DNA of 64,000 nucleotides from Synechococcus sp. PCC 7336 (lineage in GTDB: Bacteria; Cyanobacteriota; Cyanobacteriia; Thermostichales; PCC-7336), in assembly GCF_000332275.1 (NCBI RefSeq), contig NZ_CM001776.1, positions 1,659,268 to 1,723,267 of the forward strand, given 5' to 3'. Below are positions 1 to 7,485 of the stretch, one piece after another; position 1 is the first letter of the stretch; each line of letters starts with the position of its first letter. The position numbers and the translations under genes were made by a program. The notes under the pieces were generated by a model that was given only the letters and a program-made list of their open reading frames with translations, did not search any database and was not told the origin of the DNA.

Positions 1-728
1 AAATCGAGAAGATGCGGCGGGCAGGGCGGCTAGCGGCTCAACTGCTGGATTATTTAGAACCCCTGATCCAGCCGGGTATCAGCACTTTAGAACTGAATGA
101 CGAAGCGGAACGCTGGACTCGAGAGCGCGATGCCATTAGTGCGCCGCTGGGCTATCAAGGTTTTCCCAAATCCATTTGCACCAGTGTTAACGATGTCGTC
201 TGCCACGGCATTCCCAATGCCAAGCAGATTTTGCGCGAGGGGGACATTATCAATGTCGATGTCACCCCGATTCTGGATGGCTTCCACGGGGATACCTCGA
301 AGACCTTTTTTGTGGGCACTCCTTCTGCCAAGGCCAAGCATCTAGTGGAGGTGACTGAGGAATGTTTGCGACGGGGCATTGCAGAAGTCGCTCCTGGCAA
401 GCGGGTTGGGGATATTGGCGCTGCTATTCAGGAGTATGCCGAGGGGCAAGGGTTTTCGGTGGTGCGGGAGTTTGTCGGCCACGGCGTCAATAAGGTGTTT
501 CACACCGAACCGCAGATTCCCCATTACGGCAAGCGCGGCACCGGGCCTAAGTTTCGTCCGGGCATGACATTCACGATCGAGCCGATGATCAATGAGGGCA
601 AGGCCGCGACGCGGGTATTGCCTGACAAGTGGACGGCAGTTACGGTCGATCGCAAGCTGTCTGCTCAGTTCGAGCACACGCTTGTGGTGACCGAGGATGG
701 GGTTGAGATTCTGACCCTGGCAGACTGA
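1..728 (+). CDS. map: Methionine aminopeptidase type I (5' end outside the window)
   Basis: The protein removes the initiator methionine from new polypeptides in the cytoplasm, using two metal ions. The frame is open to the left edge, and codons before the ATG at 12 read IEK, which fits the usual IEKMRRAGRL start of the family, so the real start lies outside the window. Metal-binding segments are visible in family order: INVDVTPILDGFHGDTSK (two Asp ligands), GHGVNKVFHTEP (His), FTIEPM (Glu) and QFEHTLVVTEDG (Glu). The visible 240 residues cover nearly all of the usual 250-275. No N-terminal zinc finger is seen, but the extreme N-terminus is not in view. It ends at 728, and the next gene on the same strand begins 156 bases later, so co-transcription is uncertain. 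Confidence 0.96.
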   Translation, partial: IEKMRRAGRLAAQLLDYLEPLIQPGISTLELNDEAERWTRERDAISAPLGYQGFPKSICTSVNDVVCHGIPNAKQILREGDIINVDVTPILDGFHGDTSKTFFVGTPSAKAKHLVEVTEECLRRGIAEVAPGKRVGDIGAAIQEYAEGQGFSVVREFVGHGVNKVFHTEPQIPHYGKRGTGPKFRPGMTFTIEPMINEGKAATRVLPDKWTAVTVDRKLSAQFEHTLVVTEDGVEILTLAD

Positions 729-884
729 GGCTGCACAGCGCCCCGAGTTCTGTTGGGGGGCGAGACAGAGAATTTTTTGCCCGATCGCTGCTGCCAGCGA
801 AAATGGCCGGGATGTTTGAGAGTGACGATCTGGCTATTGATTGTCAGTCGCATCACCTGTCACACTTCTGACAGATAGACTCTG

Positions 885-1241
885 GTGGTTATCGACCTCA
901 TGCTTGGAATTCTCGTTGTTTGGCTGGTCACAAGTGTCAGCCTGTTTATCATTTCCAAAGTGCCCTTCATTGGTGTGGAGATCGTCAGCTTCGAGAAAGC
1001 GATGATTTCAGCAGCCGTCTTTGGCATTCTGAATGCGATCTTGGGAGGCATTTTGCGCTTTCTTGCTTTGCCGTTCAATTTTTTGACCTTGGGTTTGGTC
1101 TTCTTCCTCATCAATGCGTTCATCTTTGGCCTTGCCGCCAAGTTAGTCGAAGGGTTTCGTCTCAAAAATGGCATTGCAAGCGCGATCTTGGGAGCCTTGG
1201 CTCTCAGCATCCTGAACTCGCTAATCTTCCGCATTCTGTAA
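885..1241 (+). CDS. Phage-holin-family (YvlD-like, PF04020) small membrane protein
   Basis: A 118-residue protein made almost entirely of hydrophobic segments: about four membrane spans at roughly residues 3-24, 37-60, 63-85 and 93-117. The pattern of short loops, with FNFLTLGLVFFLINA in the third span, matches the bacterial YvlD/phage-holin-like family, whose members are chromosomal membrane proteins of unclear function despite the holin name. The start used is the GTG at 885; an ATG five codons later (900) is an equally possible start, and neither has a strong ribosome-binding site. It is followed by the convergent M23 peptidase gene only 33 bases away. Nothing nearby suggests a phage. Confidence 0.75.
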   Translation: MVIDLMLGILVVWLVTSVSLFIISKVPFIGVEIVSFEKAMISAAVFGILNAILGGILRFLALPFNFLTLGLVFFLINAFIFGLAAKLVEGFRLKNGIASAILGALALSILNSLIFRIL

Positions 1242-1274
1242 TCGCGCAGCGTTTCCGAGCTCTGCCCGAACAGC

Positions 1275-2303
1275 TCATTCCAACACGATCGCCCGTTCTA
1301 CATCCAACAGAACCTCCCCCTGGCGGACGAGTTGATATTGACCCAACCAGCGATCGCCTTCGCGACCTTCCCTCCTCAATCGCTTGCCCGCAAAACTCAG
1401 CCAAATCCGCTGGTTCCGAAGCTCCCCTTGCTTTTCAGCAGCGATGCTGCCATCGGGAGCAATGAGCTGAATGCGCTCCTCGTCCCCATCCAATACGCCA
1501 TAAGCCTGTACCCAAAACACGAGGGCGGCACTGTCTGACGGGAGGCGATCGCCCGCAAACTCCCCCGCCCACAATTGCCCCAACTCTGGCGGTTGGGGTG
1601 CAAACCCCGCTCTGACTAAACCCGTCGGCTGATAGGCCAGCGATACATTCCACAGAGACTGGCGATCGCCCCCGCAACCCTCGCTCCCCTCAACTCCAAC
1701 AAAGGGGTCAATGACGCGACCTTCGCGACGCACCGTCAGGTGAACGTGGGGAAATGAAGCCAATCCCGACATGCCCACCAACCCCAACAATTGGCCGCGC
1801 TCGACTCTATCCCCCGGTTGTACTGCAACACTCCCCTGTCGTAGGTGACAGTATTGGGTTTCCCAACCGTCTCCGAGATCGACAACAATGCCGTTGCCGC
1901 ACTCCCTATCGGATACGGCAGCTCGTTGCTCGTCTGAGACGACGCGGCGATCGAGAACCCCGTCCCGCACCCGCAAGACAGTTCCCGCTGACGACGCCAC
2001 CACTGGCACCCCTGCGGCCATCGCCGCCGCATCGGGAATGGCAAAATCAGTGCCCTTGTGGCCGTCATAGGTCATCCGTCCGCAGCCAAAATCGACCGCA
2101 CCGGGACCGGAATCGCGATCGACGTATTGCAAGATAAAGCAGTCTTGCCCGAGGTCGCAGTCAATGGGTAAACCGAACGACGGTAGAGACTGAGCGGATG
2201 AAACCGCAAACCGAGCCAGAAGGGCAAGAGAAATCCCTAGAGCTAGCAGCACTTGCCAGAGCGAGCGTTGCCAATGCGAATTCCGGTGGCTTTTCAAACT
2301 CAT
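1275..2303 (-). CDS. M23-family metallopeptidase, exported
   Basis: A 342-residue protein with an N-terminal signal sequence (hydrophobic stretch at about residues 14-37 ending in VSSAQS). The peptidase domain follows: GHKGTDF supplies the first His and Asp zinc ligands and FPHVHLTVR the HxH pair, the signature of LytM/M23 endopeptidases that cut peptidoglycan cross-bridges. GNGIVVDLGDGWETQYCHL is the typical strand preceding the zinc site, and many Cys residues (for example CDLGQDC) suggest disulfides outside the cytoplasm. The C-terminal 110 residues carry no domain I recognise. It lies 42 bases downstream of cbiB on the same strand and may end that operon. Substrate and role in wall turnover are inferred from the family. 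Confidence 0.88.
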   Translation of the reverse strand: MSLKSHRNSHWQRSLWQVLLALGISLALLARFAVSSAQSLPSFGLPIDCDLGQDCFILQYVDRDSGPGAVDFGCGRMTYDGHKGTDFAIPDAAAMAAGVPVVASSAGTVLRVRDGVLDRRVVSDEQRAAVSDRECGNGIVVDLGDGWETQYCHLRQGSVAVQPGDRVERGQLLGLVGMSGLASFPHVHLTVRREGRVIDPFVGVEGSEGCGGDRQSLWNVSLAYQPTGLVRAGFAPQPPELGQLWAGEFAGDRLPSDSAALVFWVQAYGVLDGDEERIQLIAPDGSIAAEKQGELRNQRIWLSFAGKRLRREGREGDRWLGQYQLVRQGEVLLDVERAIVLE

Positions 2304-2345
2304 CGAACTGTCCAGAACTGCTTGTGTAGAGACCGTAGTGATAGC

Positions 2346-3344
2346 CTAACTGAACCCTTCTATCCCTCGTCGAGCTGCGCAGGCGATCGCGTACAACAGA
2401 CTAATGCCCCCCAGCCAACAGAGCATCACTTTGCGCAACCAGGTCACACTCTCTTGCACCGCCGTTGGAGTCGGGCTGCAATTGGGTTTCCCCAAGCGCG
2501 GTTTGAGCACTTTAACGCCTCCGTACAGATTTTCGCCCCCCAATTGCACCCCCAACAGCCAAGCAAATGCCGCTTCGCTCCAACCCGAATTGGGACTCGG
2601 ATCTTGGCAAGCATCGCTGGCGCAGCGGCGCAAATACTGCCACGGTTCCCTGCTCCAGAGGGCCAGCGCGATCGCAGTCAATCGGCAGGGCAGCCAAGTG
2701 GCGGCATCTTCCAGGCGGGCGGGAACTCGGCCCAAGTGGGTATAGGGTTCTCGCCGATAGCCCACCATCGAGTCGAGGGTGCTGAGGGCTTTGTAGGCAA
2801 ATGCTAGGGGTGCTCCACCGATCGCCGCGTAAAACAAGGGGGCAGTCGCTCCGTCGGGGGTGTTTTCGGCCACAGTTTCGATCGCTGCCCGACAAATTTC
2901 GGCTTCGTCCAAAGCTTCGGTGTCGCGACCGACGTAACGGCTGAGTAGGTGGCGGGCAGTCGGCAAATCCTGTTGCTGGAGTGGGGGTAAGAGGGAGAGG
3001 GCTGCGAGACGCAAGCTTTTGGCTCCCAGACAACTGGCCAGTAGGACGACATGAGTGACGACACCAGCCCAAGGGTGCCAGCGGGTGGCGAGCCAGATAG
3101 AAGTGGCGGCAAAGGCATAACTCCCGAGGAGCAACAGTCCCGTCAGGACTGCACCGCCCCATTGTTGCTGCCGAGGCTGGGGGCAAATTTGCAAAATCAG
3201 CCGTTTGCCAAGCGCGATCGCCGCCCCCATTGCCTGCACGGGATGGTACCAACTCCAGGGATCGGCTAGCAGGAAATCGAGCAGCAAAGCTCCGGCTAGG
3301 GCGATCGCGGGGGGAGGGTGAGGCAACACAATACTCCGATACAC
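2346..3344 (-). CDS. cbiB: Adenosylcobinamide-phosphate synthase (CbiB/CobD)
   Basis: An integral membrane enzyme that attaches the aminopropanol linker to adenosylcobyric acid in cobalamin-type cofactor synthesis. The 332-residue length is normal. Family segments are clear: LLDFLLADPWSWYHPVQAMG near the N-terminus, LSRYVGRDT, and ETVAENTPDGATAPLFYAAIGG in the centre, followed by YKALSTLDSMVGYR and LGRVPARLEDAATWLP. Several hydrophobic spans separate them. The start is a GTG at 3344, five bases after the DUF1622 stop codon, so the two genes are almost certainly co-transcribed; another GTG lies five codons in. Other genes for related tetrapyrroles in the window (cbiX, cobM) are far away, so the pathway genes are dispersed here. 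Confidence 0.95.
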   Translation of the reverse strand: MYRSIVLPHPPPAIALAGALLLDFLLADPWSWYHPVQAMGAAIALGKRLILQICPQPRQQQWGGAVLTGLLLLGSYAFAATSIWLATRWHPWAGVVTHVVLLASCLGAKSLRLAALSLLPPLQQQDLPTARHLLSRYVGRDTEALDEAEICRAAIETVAENTPDGATAPLFYAAIGGAPLAFAYKALSTLDSMVGYRREPYTHLGRVPARLEDAATWLPCRLTAIALALWSREPWQYLRRCASDACQDPSPNSGWSEAAFAWLLGVQLGGENLYGGVKVLKPRLGKPNCSPTPTAVQESVTWLRKVMLCWLGGISLLYAIACAARRGIEGFS

Positions 3345-3349
3345 TCCCT

Positions 3350-3730
3350 TTAACCTTTTGTTTCTTGCAAGCCCGTTTTTCGTGTGGATTCGGCTTCGGC
3401 TTCCAGCTCTTTGTTGAGGAAGTAGTTGAGAAAAGTCCGGATCAAAGCGATCGCCCCCAGTTTACCTAGCGCCTCAAACGACGGAGCAATCGTGCTGGTC
3501 AGGATGTCGGCTCCCAACTGAAATTCCAGTGCTAGAGCCAGCCAGGAGCCGAAGCGCAACCGCAAGAGCACAAAACGGTAGTCTTGAAGGCGAAAGGATT
3601 GTAGGAGCGCCAATCGCAGGGTGGTTGCCAAGGCGAGAAAAACGCACAGGACCGAAATCGCCTCCAGAACAAACTTGAGGAGCCCTACAACTTCAGCCAA
3701 GCTACTTTCTAGATACCCAATCCACTGCAT
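3350..3730 (-). CDS. DUF1622 family membrane protein
   Basis: A 126-residue protein of unknown function. Three hydrophobic segments are visible (about residues 8-32, 33-45 merging into 55-75, and 87-105). The motif FRLQDYRFVLLRLRFGSWLALALEFQLGADIL is characteristic of the DUF1622 family (quoted here only as RFGSWLALALEFQLGADIL for its core). The C-terminus is charged and probably cytoplasmic. The ATG at 3730 is the only reasonable start. It is the first gene of a leftward unit with cbiB, separated by five bases; this closeness does not by itself imply a role in cobalamin synthesis, as DUF1622 occurs in many contexts. Confidence 0.85.
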   Translation of the reverse strand: MQWIGYLESSLAEVVGLLKFVLEAISVLCVFLALATTLRLALLQSFRLQDYRFVLLRLRFGSWLALALEFQLGADILTSTIAPSFEALGKLGAIALIRTFLNYFLNKELEAEAESTRKTGLQETKG

Positions 3731-3775
3731 ATGTGATGTTTTCCCAACGCTGACCTTACAGTACAGCGCGGTACT

Positions 3776-4666
3776 TTACGAGGGTGGTGCAGTACCTAAC
3801 AAACCAATAATGCCGAACAACATGCCCAACCGTTCCCAAATAATAAAACTGTCGTAGGCGATCGCACTGCGGTGCAGTTGATAGCGAATCAGAGCGATCG
3901 CCAAACTCAGCAGCATTGCCCCAGCAAAGACGGCAAACCAAAGGGGGCGAGCCATTGGCAGCAGGAATAAGGCGCTGGGGATGGAAGCCATCAGGGTAGC
4001 GATTGCCCCCCAGGCAATTCCAAATGCCGTTCTATCTCCCCACCGGTTCGCAATCGTCGTCACGCCGCGATCGCGATCGCCTTTCGCATCGTGTACGTCC
4101 CAAATAATTTCCTTTGCCCATTGATAGACAAACAAAAAGCCAGTGGAATACACCATCGCAAACGGTCGATGAGCCACCAATCCTCCGAATAGAATCAGTG
4201 CAGCAATCACGGCGGCCACGATCGCATTGCCGAGGATGCCACTGTAGGCAAGGATCTGCGAATAATGCCACAACAAGGGGATGACCATTGCGACCAATAG
4301 GAATGGATAGAGGCCGAGATGAAGGGCGGCGATCGCCGCTGTAGTAAACAAAGCGATCGCCGCTCTGCGGGCTTGTGCCAGCGAGAGACGACCGGAGGGA
4401 AGAGGTCTGTCGGCATGATTGATGCGATCTTTGTCTAAATCCCAATAATCGTTAATCGCACAGGCGGCTGAGTACATGCATGCTAGGACGATCCCGGCGA
4501 GTAGATAGCGATCGAGTGCCATAGCGGAATTGAGGGCATAGACAGTCGTGCAGCCCGCTAAAGCGGCAAGAATTGCTACGGGCAACCGAAACAGATGCGC
4601 AAACGCTCTGCTCTGTTCGAGCCAAGAATTTGTCGGGGAAGAAGATGGCACCACAATCGACCTCAT
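3776..4666 (-). CDS. UbiA-family prenyltransferase
   Basis: A 296-residue integral membrane protein with about eight or nine spans. The first Asp-rich motif NDYWDLDKDRINHADRPLPSG and the second DVHDAKGDRDRGVTTIANR are both intact; in this family they bind Mg-prenyl diphosphate and the acceptor. The ending of the first motif (DRPLPSGRLS) and the second motif resemble the geranylgeranylglyceryl/4-hydroxybenzoate/chlorophyll synthase branch, but I cannot assign the acceptor. Chlorophyll synthase (ChlG) and homogentisate prenyltransferases are longer and have different flanking residues, so this is likely an additional paralogue. The ATG at 4666 starts the gene; it stands alone, 45 bases upstream of DUF1622. 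Confidence 0.88.
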   Translation of the reverse strand: MRSIVVPSSSPTNSWLEQSRAFAHLFRLPVAILAALAGCTTVYALNSAMALDRYLLAGIVLACMYSAACAINDYWDLDKDRINHADRPLPSGRLSLAQARRAAIALFTTAAIAALHLGLYPFLLVAMVIPLLWHYSQILAYSGILGNAIVAAVIAALILFGGLVAHRPFAMVYSTGFLFVYQWAKEIIWDVHDAKGDRDRGVTTIANRWGDRTAFGIAWGAIATLMASIPSALFLLPMARPLWFAVFAGAMLLSLAIALIRYQLHRSAIAYDSFIIWERLGMLFGIIGLLGTAPPS

Positions 4667-5060
4667 CGCAAAGGACTGGAGGTCGCTTTCTCTATCTCTA
4701 TGATAGTGAGTCTAAAACTTGACAGATTGGGGGGTACGCTCGTCGCGAGCTAAGAGGTGGTTTTAAGAAAAAGCGATCGCCCTTGTGTCGCAGTGCGCAA
4801 TGGTTTAATCTTTACTGCAAGGCTTCTTTGTATGTATTTCTCTATAGTTGTCACTACTTAGCATTTACGGCTCTACCGGACCCAGTATGCTAGTTCCATG
4901 CCAAAGCTGCTCAAAGCCTTGCTAGCAATGGATTAGACGGTAAAACATACCTCTTTATGGTCAAGATCTCATGAAAGCCTTACCTAGAAGGGCTTTTGGG
5001 CTCTTCAGGGCGACGGACAGCATAGCCAGAACCGATGAGCCGCATTTACATAAATCTATA
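4667..5060. other. Intergenic stretch between divergent genes
   Basis: No gene is supported here. It separates the leftward UbiA gene from the rightward DUF488-associated pair. One HIP1 site lies at 4773-4780 and none follows until 6462. A TTGACA at about 4718 has no good partner box downstream. Bases 4973-4996 can fold into a hairpin (AAAGCCTT with a 6-base loop and AAGGGCTTT, one bulge), which falls on the first codons of the longer alternative start at 4971 and argues against that start. Confidence 0.5.
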
Positions 5061-5873
5061 ATGACTTATGAGACACGCAAGATTCTCATAGTTACCAAGA
5101 CTTATCCTGAAATAAGCACGAAGTACTTTGAGACCGTCTGTACCGCTGGAATTCTGCTTGATGACGCCGAGTGGCCTTTACAGTGGATTCGGATTTATCC
5201 CATTAGATTTAGGGAACTCGACAGCAACCAGCGATACGCTAAGTGGTCGATAATCAGTGCTGCTATTGAGAAGAATCCAAACGATAATCGGGCTGAGAGC
5301 TATCGAATCAAAGATGACTCCATTGAGATTGTTCGTCGTATCGACACTAGTAATGGCTGGGAAGAGCGCCGACAATATTTCGAGCCCCTGATTTTCAGGT
5401 CGATCGATGACATCAAAGCACAAAGCAAATCTCTTGGAGCCATCAAGCCCACCATTACCGGATACCTGTACGAAGAGACCGATAGAGATTGGCCTTCCGC
5501 TAAGCAGGCAATACTCGATCAAGGAGATTTATTTAGAGATGAAAATCCCTTTTCCAATTTAGAAAAAATTCCTTATAAGTTTTTCTACAGATTTACGGAT
5601 GAAGGTGGACTTCACAAATGCTCGATTATCGATTGGGAGATTGCCCAGCTATACAGAAGCATGAAGAGGAAGTCCGGAAAGCCTTCAGAACAAGGAAGGG
5701 AAGAAGAGGCACTAGAGAAAGTAAGAATCAAGTTGATGGAAGAATTTCTTCCTAAAGATCTGTACTTTCTTATGGGGAATATACGAAAATATCCTCAGAA
5801 CTTTGTTATCATTGGCATAATTTATCCTCCTCAAAGAAAGCCTCGACAGCTAAAATTAAATCTTTTGAGCTAG
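5061..5873 (+). CDS. Protein of unknown function, partner of DUF488 protein
   Basis: I do not recognise a named domain with certainty. From the ATG at 5061 it is 270 residues; an upstream ATG at 4971 would add 30 residues, but these are basic and unlike a folded domain, while the sequence from MTYETRKILIVTKTYPE onwards looks like the true core. Visible features: an early beta-alpha pattern (ILIVTKTYPEIS), WIRIYPIRFRELDSNQRYAKW with many aromatic and basic residues, a central DDSIEIVRRID, and a C-terminal KDLYFLMGNIRKYPQNFVI. There is no signal peptide or membrane span, so it is probably cytoplasmic; the many Arg/Lys/aromatic residues would suit nucleic-acid binding, which is only a guess. It is followed after seven bases by the DUF488 gene, so the two form one transcription unit. 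Codons are more A/T-rich than in neighbouring genes and no HIP1 site lies inside. Confidence 0.75.
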   Translation: MTYETRKILIVTKTYPEISTKYFETVCTAGILLDDAEWPLQWIRIYPIRFRELDSNQRYAKWSIISAAIEKNPNDNRAESYRIKDDSIEIVRRIDTSNGWEERRQYFEPLIFRSIDDIKAQSKSLGAIKPTITGYLYEETDRDWPSAKQAILDQGDLFRDENPFSNLEKIPYKFFYRFTDEGGLHKCSIIDWEIAQLYRSMKRKSGKPSEQGREEEALEKVRIKLMEEFLPKDLYFLMGNIRKYPQNFVIIGIIYPPQRKPRQLKLNLLS

Positions 5874-5880
5874 TTTTCGA

Positions 5881-6285
5881 ATGATAAAAGCAACAATTTA
5901 TACTTTTGGCTACGGAAACCGTAGCAACTACGACGATCTCCGATCGGCCCTTCTTGAAAATGAGATCTCTACATTGGTGGATGTGAGGAAGAATCCTCGC
6001 GGTTGGAGCGCGATCTGGGGTGCCAAGAAGCTTGCCTCCTTCTGTGACTCTCTGGGAATCGAGTATCTGTCAAAGAAAGACTTAGGAAACGACTCGGGCA
6101 ACAGTACTTGGGAGCCACCTGATAGGGCGTTAGCTGAGGCTGCACTAGTGGATGTCTCGAAGCTAGCTGAGCGTCGAAACATTTTGCTGATGTGTGCTGA
6201 AAAGGATTGGAACCGCTGTCATCGGGCAGAGGTATCTGAACGAGTCAAGACAATGGTGGGGGCTGGAGTCGTGCATCTTTCCTGA
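5881..6285 (+). CDS. DUF488 domain protein
   Basis: A 134-residue protein matching the DUF488 family: N-terminal IYTFGYGNRSNYDDLRSALL, then STLVDVRKNPRGW, and near the C-terminus LLMCAEKDWNRCHRAEVSERV, where the CxxxxxxxCHR pattern is the family hallmark. The first module resembles a small Rossmann-like fold in which 'LVDVR' ends a buried strand. Biochemical function is unknown; the conserved Cys/His residues suggest catalysis or metal binding. It begins seven bases after the stop of the preceding gene and ends the unit. DUF488 genes are found next to varied partners, some in defence-rich or mobile regions, so a genome-defence or stress role is a possibility but not shown by this sequence. 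Confidence 0.88.
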   Translation: MIKATIYTFGYGNRSNYDDLRSALLENEISTLVDVRKNPRGWSAIWGAKKLASFCDSLGIEYLSKKDLGNDSGNSTWEPPDRALAEAALVDVSKLAERRNILLMCAEKDWNRCHRAEVSERVKTMVGAGVVHLS

Positions 6286-6757
6286 TAGAGCGAAGGGGTC
6301 TCCCGCCTGCTCAAACCCCCTCCATCTCAGGCGAGAAAAGTATCACTCTCTAAATCTCAGCAAAGTTTATACGAGAACCATCATTTAAGGCTGCCATCGA
6401 GGGGTGAGAGCAAGAAACGGTCCTATAAAATAAAGGACAATCGCCCATACCTACTTCAGGTGCGATCGCCCCTGACTGATGCATGACGCTCTCGGTGGGC
6501 TAGGTAGTCTGTAGGCAACGAATTACATTGACAAGCCGTGACGCCTGACGAGTGGCCTGCATTCTCCGAACTAGAGCCAAGTTACATGAGCGGATGGGAG
6601 ACGGCATTCTTAGGACTTATTTTGCTGGCAATGGTCGGATGGGTCTTCTTTCGCGGTGGCGAGTAAATTCTCTGAGCCTTCCAGTAGTAGCGATCGCCCA
6701 GCCCACTGACCGGGAAGCCCCCATCAGCTAAGCTCGAAAAAACTGAGTAGGCCCGAC
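6286..6757. other. Mostly non-coding stretch with one tiny reading frame
   Basis: Apart from the 26-codon frame at 6586-6666 I see no gene. A HIP1 site at 6462-6469 ends the 1.7 kb HIP1-free interval. Open frames here are short and do not resemble proteins. Confidence 0.45.
6586..6666 (+). CDS. Possible 26-residue single-span membrane peptide
   Basis: The frame reads MSGWETAFLGLILLAMVGW followed by VFFRGGE and a TAA stop. It has a short polar N-terminus, one uninterrupted hydrophobic helix of about 17 residues (7-23) flanked by Trp, and a charged end (RGGE), exactly the architecture of the small photosystem, cytochrome b6f and NDH subunits of cyanobacteria (25-45 residues). I compared it from memory with PetL, PetN, PsbI, PsbM, PsbT, PsbY and PsaM and it matches none. 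No strong ribosome-binding site is seen. It may be an uncharacterised thylakoid peptide, or a chance frame. Confidence 0.4.
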   Translation: MSGWETAFLGLILLAMVGWVFFRGGE

Positions 6758-7018
6758 ATGGACCCCGAGATCGGAGAAGAGCTGGACAGACTGGAAAGAA
6801 TCGCCTCCCTCAATCTCCAGACGAGCACCAACAATCTCGAAGCGATCGGCCAATTGCGGGAAGTGCAAGAGCGATCGCAGAGGCAAATCGACCAACAGGG
6901 CAGACAGATCGGCCAATTGCGGGAGGCGCAAGAGCGATCGCAGAGGCAGATCGACTCACTGGCAGAATCGACAGCCCAACTCAAACAGGCGGTGGACTAC
7001 TTGCAGAGCAAGGATTGA
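6758..7018 (+). CDS. Small coiled-coil protein with a duplicated 21-residue unit
   Basis: An 86-residue, strongly charged protein with no Cys and no hydrophobic span. Residues 29-49 and 50-70 are near-identical copies, each starting IGQLRE and continuing with AQERSQRQID (VQERSQRQID in the first copy). Twenty-one residues equal three heptads, and hydrophobic residues (I, L, V/A, I) recur at heptad spacing, so the product should be a continuous coiled coil. The copies are 63 bp apart in the DNA with only a few substitutions, indicating a recent tandem duplication. The end, LKQAVDYLQSKD, extends the helix. Function unknown. It lies alone between a HIP1-poor segment and a broken pentapeptide-repeat gene. 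Confidence 0.6.
   Translation: MDPEIGEELDRLERIASLNLQTSTNNLEAIGQLREVQERSQRQIDQQGRQIGQLREAQERSQRQIDSLAESTAQLKQAVDYLQSKD
6844..6969 (+). repeat. Two tandem 63-bp units inside the coiled-coil gene
   Basis: Unit one runs from 6844 to 6906 and unit two from 6907 to 6969, both beginning GATCGGCCAATTGCGGGA. Each contains a HIP1 octamer (GAGCGATCGCAGAGG). The frame is kept, adding exactly three heptads to the protein. Confidence 0.9.
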
Positions 7019-7070
7019 CTCGTGGGGGCGATCGCGCTTTTCGAGTTGAAGGCGATCGCTTGCTGAAACT

Positions 7071-7469
7071 TTAGAACGGTAGAAAATAGCTCAGTCCATT
7101 TTCAGGTGTGTACTCGCTCCATAAGGCTGCAAGCCCATTACCAGTGACCTTGAAAATGCTCGCCCTGCCGATCGAGCCAGCCCCACGAGAACGGTAGAGA
7201 CCAGCACCTAGAGCAAAAGCCTCATCTTCGTAGCCGTCTATTTTGCCAGCGGCTAAGTCTTCAAGTCGGCGATCGAACATGTCGTGAAATATAAGGCTCG
7301 TGTTGCGGTAGCCGACGTTCTCGGTAAGCGTCCCTCAAAGATTGTAGGCATCCCCCAAGTAAGCGTTCCGGAGGTTGGCCTCTAGGAGGTAAGCATTTTG
7401 CAGGTTAGCTCCCCTCAAGTTGCTTGGAGAAACCTGCAGTCCAACTAGGTCAGCACCTCTAATGGGTCG
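7071..7469 (-). pseudogene. Pentapeptide-repeat protein remnant interrupted by a stop
   Basis: On the minus strand the frame from 7469 reads GADLVGLQVSPSNLRGANL, then repeats of the A(N/D)LxxAxL type (NAYLLEANLRNAYLGDAYNL), then a TGA at 7335-7337, then continues in the same frame to a TAA at 7071. The part after the stop contains an ATG at 7280 and reads MFDRRLEDLAAGKIDGYEDE, without repeats. An alternative frame over the stop reads LRDAY, another pentapeptide-like unit, so a small frameshift or deletion probably broke the gene. Upstream, a third frame overlapping the end of the arginine dihydrolase gene reads ARLSGTLFND, also repeat-like. Pentapeptide repeats form a right-handed beta-helix; the original role is unknown. 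The 69-residue tail could still be a separate small gene. Confidence 0.6.
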
Positions 7470-7485
7470 TTAAACAGAGTACCGC

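Noticed and set aside
885-1241. Prophage holin
   Set aside because: The family name is misleading. There are no other phage genes near, and the gene sits among housekeeping genes.
6844-6969. CRISPR array
   Set aside because: The repeats are two adjacent copies inside a coding frame, without spacers.
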